A DNA stretch of 49,419 bases from Phycisphaerales bacterium UBA1845 (GTDB lineage Bacteria > Planctomycetota > Phycisphaerae > UBA1845): the NCBI GenBank assembly GCA_002338715.1, contig DDIR01000061.1:94305-143723 (forward strand). The letters run 5' to 3'. A program made the position numbers and the translations under genes. This document shows, in pieces, positions 16,714 through 26,309 of this stretch (positions are counted from its first letter, which is position 1; every line of letters begins with the position of its first letter). The notes under the pieces were generated by a model. The model was not told the origin of the DNA. It did not search any database and saw nothing but the letters and a program-made list of their open reading frames with translations.

Positions 16714-19566
16714 ATGAACAGGCAATTGTTGTCAACACTGGCAGTGGTGATTGCTGCCGCTAGCGCGATGCCGGTCCGCGCAGAAAACCTCCCGAGCGAC
16801 GATCGCATCCAGACCGGAACGTTCGACAACGGTCTTAAGTGGATGTATCGCCAGCACAACAACCCGCCCGGGCGAATGGCCATGATGATCCACGTGTCCA
16901 GCGGTTCGCTCAACGAGAAGGAATCGCAGCGCGGGTTGGCCCACTTCCTGGAGCACATGGCCTTTAACGGAACCGAGAACTTTGCACCGGGTGAACTCAT
17001 CAAGTTCTTTGAGAGCATCGGTATGGAATTCGGCGCCGACCTCAACGCGTTCACGAGCTTCAATCAAACCTCGTACATGCTCTTCACGCCCGAGAACACG
17101 ACCGCCCAGGTCGATGAAGGCATGATGGCACTGAGCGACTATGTCTTCCGCGCGCTTCTTCCCCAGGAAGAGATCGACAAGGAACGTGGCGTGGTCATCT
17201 CGGAATGGCGCTCGGGCCGCGGCGCTCAACAGCGCGTGTTCGACCAGCTCATCGAAAACATTCTGGGCGGTACGCGCTTCGCCGCACGCATCCCGATCGG
17301 TTTGCCCGAAGTGCTCAAGACCGCAAACCGCGACGAGTTCGTCGATTATTATCGCACGTGGTATCGCCCCGAGTTGATGACCCTCATGGTCGTCGGCGAC
17401 GCACCGCTCGAACAGATCAAACCGATCATGGAAAAGTGGTTCGGTCAGTACAAAGCCACCGTCCCCGCGCGCAAGCAGGAGTCTGCCGGCTTTAAGCCTT
17501 TCGTTGAACAGCGTGCATTTGTCTTCAGCGATCCGGAACTTTCCGACTGCGACGTCAGCCTGTACAACATCAGCCCGGGTCGCCCACCGATCACGACGGT
17601 GGAACAAGCCCGCGTCGAGATGGTCGAAAACGTCGCCAACTGGATCGTCAACCGTCGCCTCGAAGAGCGCGTTCAGAAAGGTTCAGCCACCTACCAGCGT
17701 TCGCGCGTCAGCGTCGGCAACTTCTTCAACGAAGCGATGATGGTCGACGCCTCAGCCAACGGCGAACCCGGCGCATGGAACAAAATGCTCGACGAATTGA
17801 TCGTCGAATTGTCACGGGCCAAGGAACACGGATTCACCGAGCGCGAACTCGAACTCGCCAAGAAGGAAATACTGGCTGACGCCAAGCGCGACGTCGAACG
17901 TGAACCGACCCGCAATGCCCGTGGCATGTTGTTTGAAATGAACGGTGCGGTCACCAATGAAGAGCCCGTTCTCTCCGCCGAGCAGCAACTTGCACTGACT
18001 GAAAAGCTCTTGCCCACCATCACCACCGAAGAGCTGGCCAAGGCGTTTAACACGCACTTCGGCGCTCAGACATTTGCATACGTTGTCACCGCACCGAAGA
18101 AGGACGACATCAAGCTGCCCACCTCTGAAGAAGTGCTGGCCGCCGCCAAAGCGGCTTGGAATATCAAGACCGAGCCGATCAAAGAAGAAACCACGCCGAC
18201 CGAACTGCTGGCGACTGCCCCCAAACCGGGCAAGGTCGTTGAAGAAAAGACCGACGACGATCTGAAGATCACCAGCGCCTGGCTGGATAACGGCGTCCGC
18301 GTGCATCATCGCTTCATGGACTACAAAAAAGACCAGGTGATGCTGAGCATCAACCTCGCGGGCGGCCGCATCGAAGAAAACGAAAGCAATCGCGGTGAGA
18401 TTGACTTGGCCGCTTACGCGCTTTCAGCCCAGCCGGCGACCAATCGCCTGACGTCGACGAACGTTCGCGACATCATGACCGGGCACACCATCGGCGTGGG
18501 CGTTTCACCGACGCGCGACACCGTGATGCTCACCGTCATCGGTTCACCGAAGGAATTGGAGACCGGGTTGAAGTTGGCCCACGCACTCCTCACCGACGGT
18601 AAAGTCGAAGAAAGCGCGGTCAACGTCTGGCGTCAACAGCAAAAGCAGCAGCGTGTGTTCGCCCAGGCATTGCCGCAGTTCAAGGCGTACGAAGCCTTGA
18701 TGGACGCCATCTCGGGGAGTGATCCGCGACTGATGCCGCTGCTTCCCGAAGATCGCGTCGAAGCGCTCAGCGCCGATGCAGCTCAGAAACGTTGGAACAG
18801 CTTCGTGGCCAAAGCCCCGATCGAAGTCGCGATCGTTGGCGAGATTCCGCTCGATCGCGCAATGGCATTGGCAAGTCAATACATCGGCTCGCTGCCGAAG
18901 CGCGAACGCAGCGCATCGTACATTGATGCACTTCGAACCGTCGCTCGCAAAGAAGGCCCGTTGGTTCGCAACATCGACGTCAACACGATGACCGATAAGG
19001 GAATGGCCATCGCCGGTTTCATGGGGTGCGAAGCCAATAACGTCCATGACAGTCGGGCGCTCGAACTCAGTTCCGAAATCCTCACGAGCCGCCTGATCCG
19101 CCGCATCCGCGAGGAGTTGGCGATCGTGTACTCGTTGAGTGCATCGAACCGCCCGTCATCGTCATATCGTGATTCGGGCATGTTCATGTCCCAGGCGCCG
19201 TGTGAACCGACAAAGGCCCAGCAGGTTGTCGAAGAAGCCCACAAGATTTTCGACGACTTTGCCAAGAACGGTCCTTCCGATGAAGAACTGTCCAACGCCA
19301 AGAAGCAGGTCAAGAACAACCTCGACGAGGAAATGAAGGAGCCGGGCTACTGGTTCAGCGTGTTGCAGCAGCTTGATTTCCATGGCATGAACCTCGCCGA
19401 CGAAAAGCAACTTCCGGACGCCTTTGACGCCTTTACAGCCAAGGATCTCGTCGACGTGTTTGGCAAGTACTACAAGCCGGCCCGCCTGTTCCGCATCACA
19501 GCCGTCCCGTCAGGCACGGATGAGAAGGCCAAGGAAGCCGAAAAGACAGCCACAACCACCGGATAG
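16714..19566 (+). CDS. M16 family zinc metallopeptidase (two-domain)
   Basis: 950-residue exported peptidase. Signal peptide at about 1-23. The inverted zinc motif HxxEH is at residues 77-81 (HFLEH) with the downstream Glu in GVVISEWR, so the N-terminal half is catalytic; the second M16 half (from about 500) lacks the motif, as expected for this architecture. It probably degrades peptides in the periplasm. The start is ATG at 16714 after GGAG; an in-frame start 25 codons upstream would precede the signal peptide with unrelated charged residues. A strong terminator follows. Confidence 0.9.
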   Translation: MNRQLLSTLAVVIAAASAMPVRAENLPSDDRIQTGTFDNGLKWMYRQHNNPPGRMAMMIHVSSGSLNEKESQRGLAHFLEHMAFNGTENFAPGELIKFFESIGMEFGADLNAFTSFNQTSYMLFTPENTTAQVDEGMMALSDYVFRALLPQEEIDKERGVVISEWRSGRGAQQRVFDQLIENILGGTRFAARIPIGLPEVLKTANRDEFVDYYRTWYRPELMTLMVVGDAPLEQIKPIMEKWFGQYKATVPARKQESAGFKPFVEQRAFVFSDPELSDCDVSLYNISPGRPPITTVEQARVEMVENVANWIVNRRLEERVQKGSATYQRSRVSVGNFFNEAMMVDASANGEPGAWNKMLDELIVELSRAKEHGFTERELELAKKEILADAKRDVEREPTRNARGMLFEMNGAVTNEEPVLSAEQQLALTEKLLPTITTEELAKAFNTHFGAQTFAYVVTAPKKDDIKLPTSEEVLAAAKAAWNIKTEPIKEETTPTELLATAPKPGKVVEEKTDDDLKITSAWLDNGVRVHHRFMDYKKDQVMLSINLAGGRIEENESNRGEIDLAAYALSAQPATNRLTSTNVRDIMTGHTIGVGVSPTRDTVMLTVIGSPKELETGLKLAHALLTDGKVEESAVNVWRQQQKQQRVFAQALPQFKAYEALMDAISGSDPRLMPLLPEDRVEALSADAAQKRWNSFVAKAPIEVAIVGEIPLDRAMALASQYIGSLPKRERSASYIDALRTVARKEGPLVRNIDVNTMTDKGMAIAGFMGCEANNVHDSRALELSSEILTSRLIRRIREELAIVYSLSASNRPSSSYRDSGMFMSQAPCEPTKAQQVVEEAHKIFDDFAKNGPSDEELSNAKKQVKNNLDEEMKEPGYWFSVLQQLDFHGMNLADEKQLPDAFDAFTAKDLVDVFGKYYKPARLFRITAVPSGTDEKAKEAEKTATTTG

Positions 19567-19619
19567 TCGCTGGTTGATACAGACCATCAAAACCCTTTGA
19601 CCAATGGGGTAAAGCAAGG

Positions 19620-19651
19620 GCCCGTCGGGGAAACTCGGCGGGCTTCTTTTT
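19620..19651 (+). terminator. Rho-independent terminator of the M16 gene
   Basis: GCCCGtCG and CGgCGGGC stem, GC-rich 8-base loop, then TTCTTTTT. Lies 54 bases past the stop. Confidence 0.8.
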
Positions 19652-19916
19652 GCGCCATCGGCGACACCGATTTGGCCGCATCGTCATTTGATAGAGCAAT
19701 TGTCTGGTTCGATCTTGTGTCGAGTTGTGTTTCGACGGCAGGCAGGTTGCCCAACGCCGAACCGGGCCCATAGAATCAATGCCAGTACAATGAACCGGTG
19801 AAATTGTAGTGGCAGGAATTGAAGCGCGCCGGCCCAATATAACTACGGAATTGCGGTATCGAATTGAAATCGATGCCGCAGATCATCGCCAACCCAGCAA
19901 CTTCGACAGGTGTCCC

Positions 19917-20069
19917 GTGGGCGGAACCGTATTCTGGATTATCGTCGCAGCAACCTTCGCAATCATGTTCGCGGGCCAACCCCGCAACTGCTGCCGATCC
20001 TGCGGAGCCAAAAACCGAAACGTCGCCAGATACTGCGGCCAATGCGGGAAGAAGATTCGGAGTCGATAG
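19917..20069 (+). CDS. Small zinc-ribbon membrane protein (50 aa)
   Basis: Short protein: GTG start with an AGG upstream, one membrane helix (TVFWIIVAATFAIMFA), then CRSCGAKN and YCGQCGKKIR, a complete four-cysteine zinc ribbon. Intact ribbon and sensible layout argue for a real gene; it could instead be the remnant of a longer double-zinc-ribbon protein. The function is unknown. Confidence 0.5.
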   Translation: MGGTVFWIIVAATFAIMFAGQPRNCCRSCGAKNRNVARYCGQCGKKIRSR

Positions 20070-20154
20070 ACGCGATCAGCAACTCTGGCAACGCACGCAG
20101 TACGGAGGGTCTACACGGAACCCGGCGAACGTTGCGCTAATCCCTGCTATGTTG

Positions 20155-22089
20155 TTAGCCCGTTGTCGTAGCCGCTTCAGTTTCCGATGCCGGCTTCAGT
20201 TTGCTTTCGAAAAAGTCGGCCAACCGCTGATAGAATTCGACGCGGTTTTCTTCTTTGCGGAAGCCATGGCCCTCATCTTCGAAAATGAGCAGTTCCGCGT
20301 CCTGGTTACGTTTCTTGAGGGCTTCGTGAAGTTGCTCGGCTTCGTGGACCGGGACGCGCGGATCGTTTCTGCCGTGGGCGATGAGGATCGGCGTTTCGAT
20401 GCGGTCGACGAGGCGGATCGGGCTGATTGATTCGAGGAATTCCGGATCGCTGAGCGGACCATACTCGACCTCGCGAAGTGCGCGGCGATAGCCTTTGGTG
20501 CGTTCGAGGAAGGTCTTGAAGTTGACGATGCCCACGACATCGCACGCCGCACCAAAAAGCTTTGGCGCCTGCGTGATCGTGGCCACCACCATGAACCCGC
20601 CATAACTACCGCCATATGCGCCGATCATCCGCGGCTGACTGTAACCGTTGTCGACCAGCCACTGAGCCGCTTGCACACCGTCGCGCACGCTGTCCATGCG
20701 TTTCTTGTAGTTGTCCATCTCCAGGTAGCGCTTACCGTAACCGCTGCTGCCGCGAACGTTCGGTGCAATCACACCAAACCCGCGCGACAAGAAATACTGA
20801 AAGCTGCGTACGAGCCCGGGGCGAAACTGCGATTCGGGTCCGCCATGAAAACTCACCATGAACGGAATCGGCGTGCCCTTTTTGTAACCCTTGGGCGTAT
20901 AAAGAAATGCCGGCACTTCCAAACCATCAAACGATTTGTAACGGATCAACTCGGGCAGGCTGAATGACGCCAGGTCGATGCCCTGCAACTCGGCTTCGGT
21001 CATCGCGACGGGGGCGTCGTTCGGTTTGGACCGCGACCACGTGTAGATCACGCCCGGATCGTTCGAGCTTTCGACGCGGTAGAGAATGTGATCGCCGCGC
21101 AAGCGCACGTTGCCAACGAGCCCTTTCTTGCACGGCGGCCCGTCGACGGGTTTGAAATCGGGAAGCGTGCGCAGGTGCATCGTGCGGTAACCATCTTCGT
21201 TCAGCATGACAGCGGCTAGTGTCCGGTCATGGTTGATCGCCACGCCATCGATTTCGTTGTGGTTGAATTCTTCAGCCACCGGTGAGAGCTTACCGGTCGC
21301 GAGGTCGAGTCGCTGAAGCGTGCGCAGGTCGCCGTGATAGTTCGTGCTGACCAGAAAGGACTTTCCGTCCGCAAGATACCCTTCCGGGCTGAACGAGCAT
21401 TCTTCATCGGTCGGCGTCACTTCACGGGTAGCGCCGGATTTGAGATCGATCTCAAACAACTGCGAATAGGTCGACGAGTTGTACTTGCCCACCATCAATC
21501 GCGACAGGTCGGGGCTGAAGTCGGCGGGGAAGAAGTAACCGCTTTTGTCATGCACGCACTTCGACGTGCGCGATTCCAGGTCATAAACATAAACATAAAA
21601 GTCGTTCTTGGACTTGTCGTTCGCCCGATACGCAAAACCCTTCGAATCGCTGCGCCAGACGACCGACCCGAACACCGTCTCGCGATCGACCAGCAACGGC
21701 TCGATCTTTTCCGTCTTGGTGTCGAGCAGGTAAAGATCGTCCTGCTCGTCACCGCCGATCGACGCGCCGAACACGATCCACGCGCCGTCGTCCGAGATCG
21801 AATAGCCGCTGATGCCATCCTTCATGTTGGTCAGCGCTTTGGGTTTGTCGCTCGGCGACTTCTTGCAGAAGAGTTGGTAGACACCGTCGGGGTCGTCGAT
21901 CATGTAGAACGTCCCGTCGGGCGCAAGGTCACCGGAACTCGGCGCACTGATCTTGATGAACTGGGCCATGCTCGCGGTCACATCTGCTCCTTTGCAATGC
22001 TGCGTATTCAAAACGATCGCCCCGAAAGCCAACGTCAACGACATCGCCCCCATCCAATTGCGACGACCACATGCGTTATCGAGTGTCAT
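20155..22089 (-). CDS. S9 family prolyl oligopeptidase
   Basis: 644-residue exported serine peptidase. Signal peptide at about 1-34, a seven-bladed propeller (about 45-380), then an alpha/beta hydrolase domain. The triad is complete: Ser in GGSYGG, Asp in HGRNDPRVP, His in EGHGFRKEEN. The family cleaves short peptides, often as a dipeptidyl or acylaminoacyl peptidase. It points toward the M16 gene and could share the task of peptide use. The last five residues are identical to those of the M16 protein (ATTTG). Confidence 0.9.
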   Translation of the reverse strand: MTLDNACGRRNWMGAMSLTLAFGAIVLNTQHCKGADVTASMAQFIKISAPSSGDLAPDGTFYMIDDPDGVYQLFCKKSPSDKPKALTNMKDGISGYSISDDGAWIVFGASIGGDEQDDLYLLDTKTEKIEPLLVDRETVFGSVVWRSDSKGFAYRANDKSKNDFYVYVYDLESRTSKCVHDKSGYFFPADFSPDLSRLMVGKYNSSTYSQLFEIDLKSGATREVTPTDEECSFSPEGYLADGKSFLVSTNYHGDLRTLQRLDLATGKLSPVAEEFNHNEIDGVAINHDRTLAAVMLNEDGYRTMHLRTLPDFKPVDGPPCKKGLVGNVRLRGDHILYRVESSNDPGVIYTWSRSKPNDAPVAMTEAELQGIDLASFSLPELIRYKSFDGLEVPAFLYTPKGYKKGTPIPFMVSFHGGPESQFRPGLVRSFQYFLSRGFGVIAPNVRGSSGYGKRYLEMDNYKKRMDSVRDGVQAAQWLVDNGYSQPRMIGAYGGSYGGFMVVATITQAPKLFGAACDVVGIVNFKTFLERTKGYRRALREVEYGPLSDPEFLESISPIRLVDRIETPILIAHGRNDPRVPVHEAEQLHEALKKRNQDAELLIFEDEGHGFRKEENRVEFYQRLADFFESKLKPASETEAATTTG

Positions 22090-22615
22090 TTTCGGCGCCC
22101 TTTCCTGAATCGGCTGATGGATTTCATGGTCTGCCTGTGCGGTTACCAGTGTTGCAGAGGTTAGCCTCGATCAGGTCAGCCGCCAATCTTTGAGGGCTGC
22201 CCAAGATGTAATCTCTTGTAAGCACAGGCGTTACGGAGCGGCAAAGCGAGGTGTTCCGCCAGAACAGACGCGACCCGAAATCATACCCAAATCGAATCCG
22301 CAATTTTGGCCCAATTAAGAGGGGTGCCTGAAGGTGTCGATAACAAACGTGGTTATCGGACAGTTGGACGTCCCCACCGATTCGACGAAATTCGAACGCC
22401 GGGGAGCGTAACTTTGGTCGGTGAGCCTGTTGGAAGCGGTTTCCGTAACTACTCGAACGGGAATCGCGCACCGATGAATCACTCTGCAGCCCGTTGAATG
22501 CGAAGGTCGCACATTCGCCAAGCATTCACGACCGCACGCTGACGACAAAGTCAACCAACCGATGACCCTTCGCAACACGCGAGGGCTTACGTGACGTTCC
22601 TGCGAGGCACGAGAG
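22090..22615. other. 526-bp intergenic region with one hairpin
   Basis: Lies between divergent genes. It holds an exact inverted repeat CGATAAC/GTTATCG (22338-22358) with a 7-base loop, a candidate operator or RNA hairpin. I see no promoter strong enough to call and no gene. Confidence 0.4.
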
Positions 22616-23842
22616 ATGAAGAGATTGACACAACCGACGAACACACCGCAAACGCTTCACGCGAACATCGGCTTGATGGGTTTGACGATGTTTGCATTCG
22701 GACTTGCCGCGACATGCGGATGTTCGCTGCTTCAGGATTCAACGCACCCGGTTCAAAATGACAGCTCGCAGGAGACGCCGTTCGTTCCTGCCAACGTCGA
22801 TCAGGAACCGATGCTCGCATCGTCCACACCGCACGGTCTCAGCGAATTCAACGCGACACCGTTGCAGGGAGACGTCCCGTTTGAACCGCGAACCATTCGC
22901 TCACTCAAACAGCACTCATTTACAACCGAAGGTTCCGACTCCGACGCCAGCATCAGCCCCAATGGATACACGATGGTCTTCGCATCCACCAGGCACAGCA
23001 CGGCTCCGGATATTTACACGAAATCCGTCGATGGCGTAGCCGTCACGCAACTGACGGCTGACCCGGCATGGGACGTGCAACCCGCATACAGCCCGGACGG
23101 ATCGCACATCGCGTTCAGCAGCAACCGCAGCGGCAACTGGGACATCTGGGTGATCGATCTCAAGGGACGCACGCCGATCCAAATCACCGACGAACCGGGC
23201 GACGAAGTGCATCCATCGTGGTCGCCTGATGGAAAACGAATCGTTTACTCGCGATTGGCTCCGCGTGGTCAATGGGAACTCTGGGTGACGGAAACCGACA
23301 ACGCCGCATCGCGACGTTTCATCGGGTATGGCCTGTTTCCCAACTGGTCACCGACCGGCGACACCATCGCCTTTCAACGGGCAAGAAGCCGCGGCAGCCA
23401 ATGGTTCAGCATCTGGACCGTGCAGCTGGAAGGTGGCGAACCCGGTTATCCAACGGAGGTCGCAGCCAGCAACGAAGCCGCTTTGATCACACCGGCATGG
23501 AGTCCGGATGGAAGCAGACTGGTCTTTGCATCGGTCGGACCCAACATGTCGGGGGCAGAGATTTCAGAACTCGCGGCTCCCCAATCGGACATCTACGTGG
23601 TCAACGTGGATGGTCAAAACAAGCAGAAATTGACGGACGGACACTCGGCGAATTTTGCGCCGGTGTGGTCTTCGGACGGTCGCGTGTACTTCTCGACCAC
23701 ACGTGGTGGGCAGGAAACGATCTGGTCGGTCCATCCGGATGACGCAGCGCTGAATGTTCCGTATCCAGGTTCGACGGCTGACGTGCCCGACCATCTGGAT
23801 CCGCCGACGATATCGGACGTGGGGTTGGCCAAGGACGTGTAG
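22616..23842 (+). CDS. TolB-like beta-propeller lipoprotein
   Basis: 408 residues. A type II signal ends in LAATCGC, so the protein is probably a lipoprotein (Cys about 34). From about residue 85 it has six PD40/TolB propeller units (SPDGSHIAFSSNRSGNWDIW is one). TolB itself has an extra N-terminal alpha/beta domain that this protein lacks. The next gene encodes a lipoprotein with a TolB-N/LpoB-like fold, so the two may work together in the envelope. Start ATG preceded by GAG-rich sequence. Confidence 0.8.
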   Translation: MKRLTQPTNTPQTLHANIGLMGLTMFAFGLAATCGCSLLQDSTHPVQNDSSQETPFVPANVDQEPMLASSTPHGLSEFNATPLQGDVPFEPRTIRSLKQHSFTTEGSDSDASISPNGYTMVFASTRHSTAPDIYTKSVDGVAVTQLTADPAWDVQPAYSPDGSHIAFSSNRSGNWDIWVIDLKGRTPIQITDEPGDEVHPSWSPDGKRIVYSRLAPRGQWELWVTETDNAASRRFIGYGLFPNWSPTGDTIAFQRARSRGSQWFSIWTVQLEGGEPGYPTEVAASNEAALITPAWSPDGSRLVFASVGPNMSGAEISELAAPQSDIYVVNVDGQNKQKLTDGHSANFAPVWSSDGRVYFSTTRGGQETIWSVHPDDAALNVPYPGSTADVPDHLDPPTISDVGLAKDV

Positions 23843-23969
23843 ACGCGAGCGACCTTCGGGTCCATCGGGAATGCGCCTGTTCAATGGGGTTTGAATGGAA
23901 TCGAACCCACGGGCTCATAATTCAGCGCTCCCGAAACTTTGACGATGTTTTAAGAGGAATGCACGACGC

Positions 23970-24743
23970 ATGACTTCAGTTCGATCATGGATGATCAACA
24001 CCCGGCGTTGTTTTCACGGACGAATTCGCGCCTTGTTGGTGACAGCATGTGTCGCTTCGAGCGTGCTTCTGGTTGGTTGTAGCCGCCAGTCCGCGGAGAC
24101 GACACAGATTCGCAACCCATGGATGGGTTCAATGCGGATAGCCGTCGCGCCGGCATTGAATTTCAGCGGGTCGCGCAACTTCGACCCCGAGATCGTTGCC
24201 GACCTGATGGCCAGCGAACTGAGCCATGTCGACGGGTTCGTGGTGATACCGGTCAGTCGCGTGTTGAGCGTGCTCGCCCAAGAGGGACGCGATCGGATTC
24301 AGTCGCCCGCCCAGGCCATCGAAGTCATGGATGCATTGGGGGCGGAAGCGATCCTGGTCTTTGCCGTCACGGAGTATAATCCATATGAACCGCCAATCGT
24401 TGGTATCACAGCGCAGATCTACGGAAGCGCCCACGACAACCGTGTCGCCCGCGTCGATCCGGTACAAGCGTCGCGTGCTCCATCACCCGTGGGGGTGTAC
24501 TCCGTGGCAAGCCCCAACGAACCAGTCGCACAATCGTCACAAGTGTTCAATGCCGCACACGAACCCGTTGTCAGGGCAGTAAAAACGTTTGCCCGCCTGC
24601 GGGGTGCCGACGACAGCGCCTTCGGATGGGAAAAATACCTTGTAAGTCAGGAACATTATCTAAGGTTCTGCTGTCAGGCCACGATAAAAGAACTAGTGCA
24701 AACCGGATACGGTCGCGAAGCATTCACCGCATCCGCCAATTAA
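23970..24743 (+). CDS. Lipoprotein with TolB-N/LpoB/CsgG-like domain
   Basis: 257 residues. Lipobox VLLVGCS with Cys at about residue 37. The mature part begins with an IAVAP.NFSGS strand, then VADLMASELSHVDGFVVIPVSRV and a DALGAEAILV segment, the layout seen in TolB N-terminal, LpoB and GNA1162 families, which bind envelope partners. Positioned after the propeller lipoprotein. ATG at 23970 has AAGAGGAA 10 bases upstream; ATG at 23991 is a possible alternative. Confidence 0.7.
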   Translation: MTSVRSWMINTRRCFHGRIRALLVTACVASSVLLVGCSRQSAETTQIRNPWMGSMRIAVAPALNFSGSRNFDPEIVADLMASELSHVDGFVVIPVSRVLSVLAQEGRDRIQSPAQAIEVMDALGAEAILVFAVTEYNPYEPPIVGITAQIYGSAHDNRVARVDPVQASRAPSPVGVYSVASPNEPVAQSSQVFNAAHEPVVRAVKTFARLRGADDSAFGWEKYLVSQEHYLRFCCQATIKELVQTGYGREAFTASAN

Positions 24744-24762
24744 GAAGAAAAGTGTTCGAAAA

Positions 24763-24978
24763 ATGAAGACGATCAGACAGTTATCACTGGTGAAGGGAAC
24801 GCAGCGATACATTTTCCGTTATCCTGCGGGACAGGAAGCCGACGTCATCGATCGCTTTGCTGCATTGGCATCAAACCGAAAGAATGAGTTCGATTGGTTT
24901 GATGCGGCTGTCCTGAGCTACCAAATGGGACGTCGTCTCGAGACGGAGCTCGATCAAAAGCTAGCCGGAACGTTGTAA
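24763..24978 (+). CDS. Small conserved-looking protein (71 aa)
   Basis: Not recognised. 71 residues, soluble, with RYIFRYPAGQEADVIDRF and a helical second half. Start ATG with AAGAAGAAAAG upstream; 19 bp after the lipoprotein, so likely the same operon. The function is unknown. Confidence 0.55.
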   Translation: MKTIRQLSLVKGTQRYIFRYPAGQEADVIDRFAALASNRKNEFDWFDAAVLSYQMGRRLETELDQKLAGTL

Positions 24979-25059
24979 ACGGAAAGCTGGTGTTGACCGG
25001 CTCAGGCACTGACCCTGCCTGCCAATCGTTGTTTGGATTTCGCCGATGCGTATTTTCTC

Positions 25060-26070
25060 ATGAACGATCATTCATTGATTGACGAGTTTCTCAACTATCT
25101 GAACTACGAGCGGCACTTCTCTCCGCATACCGCGAAGTGCTACTCGGCTGACCTCGCTCAGTTTTGTCAGTTTTTGACGAGCGATTCAGCCGACCACAAC
25201 GCGACTCGGTTCGATGGTTCGGATCATGCCTACCAAGCCCAGCAGGCTGGCGGCGCTACCAGTGGTCATGTCGCAACGACCGTCTTGGATGCCACCGACT
25301 TGCGCAAGAAGCTGCTGGAAATCGACGTGGATGATGTCCGTCGCTTCCTGGCGCATCTGGCGAAGCAGGACTATTCCAAATCAACGACCGCAAGGAAGCT
25401 GGCCACCCTTCGCAGCTTCTACAAGTTCTGCCTGCGGCGCAGTTACATCGAGTCCAACCCGCTGGTTTCGATCCGCACACCGAAGCAGGAAAAACGGTTG
25501 CCGAAGTTTCTGGAGATCGATCAGATCAACCGCCTGCTCAACACGCCGGATGAGACCACGGTGCTGGGTTCGCGCGACAAGGCCATGTTTGAAGTGCTCT
25601 ACTCGACCGGCATCCGCGTCAGCGAACTCGTTGATTTGAATCTCATCGATGTGGACGAGACCACGCAGTGCATTCGCGTTCGCGGTAAAGGCAAGAAGCA
25701 GCGCACAGCCCCCGTCGGCCCGACCGCACTCGGCGCCATCGATCGCTACATGCAACTGCGTAATGCCGACCCGAGGTCAGCCGACTTCGACAAGGAAGCA
25801 CTCTTCGTCAACAAGCACGGCAAGCGACTCAGCACAAGAAGCGTACGCCGAAAGCTGGACAAGTACCTGGCCCAAGCCGGCTTGGATACGAGCGTCAGCC
25901 CGCACACCCTGCGACACAGCTTCGCGACGCACATGCTCAACAACGGCGCGGATCTGCGAGGCGTGCAGGAACTGCTCGGCCACCAGTCGATCTCAACCAC
26001 GCAGGTCTACACGCACCTGACGTCAGCCAGACTAAAATCAGCCTACGACGCAGCCCACCCGCGCTCGTAA
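25060..26070 (+). CDS. XerC/XerD-type tyrosine recombinase
   Basis: 336-residue site-specific recombinase. N-terminal SAM-like DNA-binding domain (about 1-130) carries a roughly 40-residue insertion (SDSADHN...) not usual in XerC. The catalytic set is complete: Arg in STGIRVSE, His-x2-Arg in HTLRHS, His in GHQS and Tyr in TQVYTHL. XerC or XerD acts in chromosome dimer resolution; which one this is cannot be told and no dif-like site was identified. Start ATG at 25060; a TTG nine codons earlier is weaker. Followed by a strong terminator. Confidence 0.88.
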   Translation: MNDHSLIDEFLNYLNYERHFSPHTAKCYSADLAQFCQFLTSDSADHNATRFDGSDHAYQAQQAGGATSGHVATTVLDATDLRKKLLEIDVDDVRRFLAHLAKQDYSKSTTARKLATLRSFYKFCLRRSYIESNPLVSIRTPKQEKRLPKFLEIDQINRLLNTPDETTVLGSRDKAMFEVLYSTGIRVSELVDLNLIDVDETTQCIRVRGKGKKQRTAPVGPTALGAIDRYMQLRNADPRSADFDKEALFVNKHGKRLSTRSVRRKLDKYLAQAGLDTSVSPHTLRHSFATHMLNNGADLRGVQELLGHQSISTTQVYTHLTSARLKSAYDAAHPRS

Positions 26071-26100
26071 GCAAGAAGAAGCCATCCAAACAAACAAAAA

Positions 26101-26129
26101 CGGTCGCCAAATAAGGCGACCGTTTTTTT
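26101..26129 (+). terminator. Strong terminator after the recombinase
   Basis: CGGTCGCC/GGCGACCG perfect 8-bp stem, 6-base loop and seven T. The run of A on the other side means it may work in both directions. Confidence 0.9.
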
Positions 26130-26153
26130 GCGCGCACAAGTCAAACACCCCCC

Positions 26154-26174
26154 GTAGGGTCCGCTGTGCGGACC
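26154..26174. repeat. Family B palindromic repeat
   Basis: GTAGGGTCCGCTGTGCGGACC. Same sequence recurs exactly at 47791-47811 and in variant form at 49187 and 49236. Confidence 0.85.
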
Positions 26175-26246
26175 AGCCGTCACCGCAATCGACATCAATC
26201 AAACCCGTCAAAATCGCCGTTTTTGAACACACCAAGGCTATTTTGC

Positions 26247-26275
26247 TTGACAAAACTTCGCAAATATGCGAAACT
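26247..26275 (+). promoter_or_regulatory. Toxin-antitoxin promoter with operator
   Basis: Perfect TTGACA -35 box at 26247-26252 followed by a palindrome TTCGCA-aata-TGCGAA (26257-26272) in the spacer and -10 region; the -10 is weak (GAAACT at 17 bases, or TACAAT at 22). The palindrome is where an HigA-type antitoxin would bind. Confidence 0.6.
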
Positions 26276-26309
26276 ACAATTGGTCGGTTACCAGAGGAGA
26301 TGGGCTCAG

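Noticed and set aside
23880..23935. GAATCGAACCC resembling the antisense of a tRNA T arm
   Set aside because: The T stem has mismatched pairs and there is no matching acceptor or anticodon arm.
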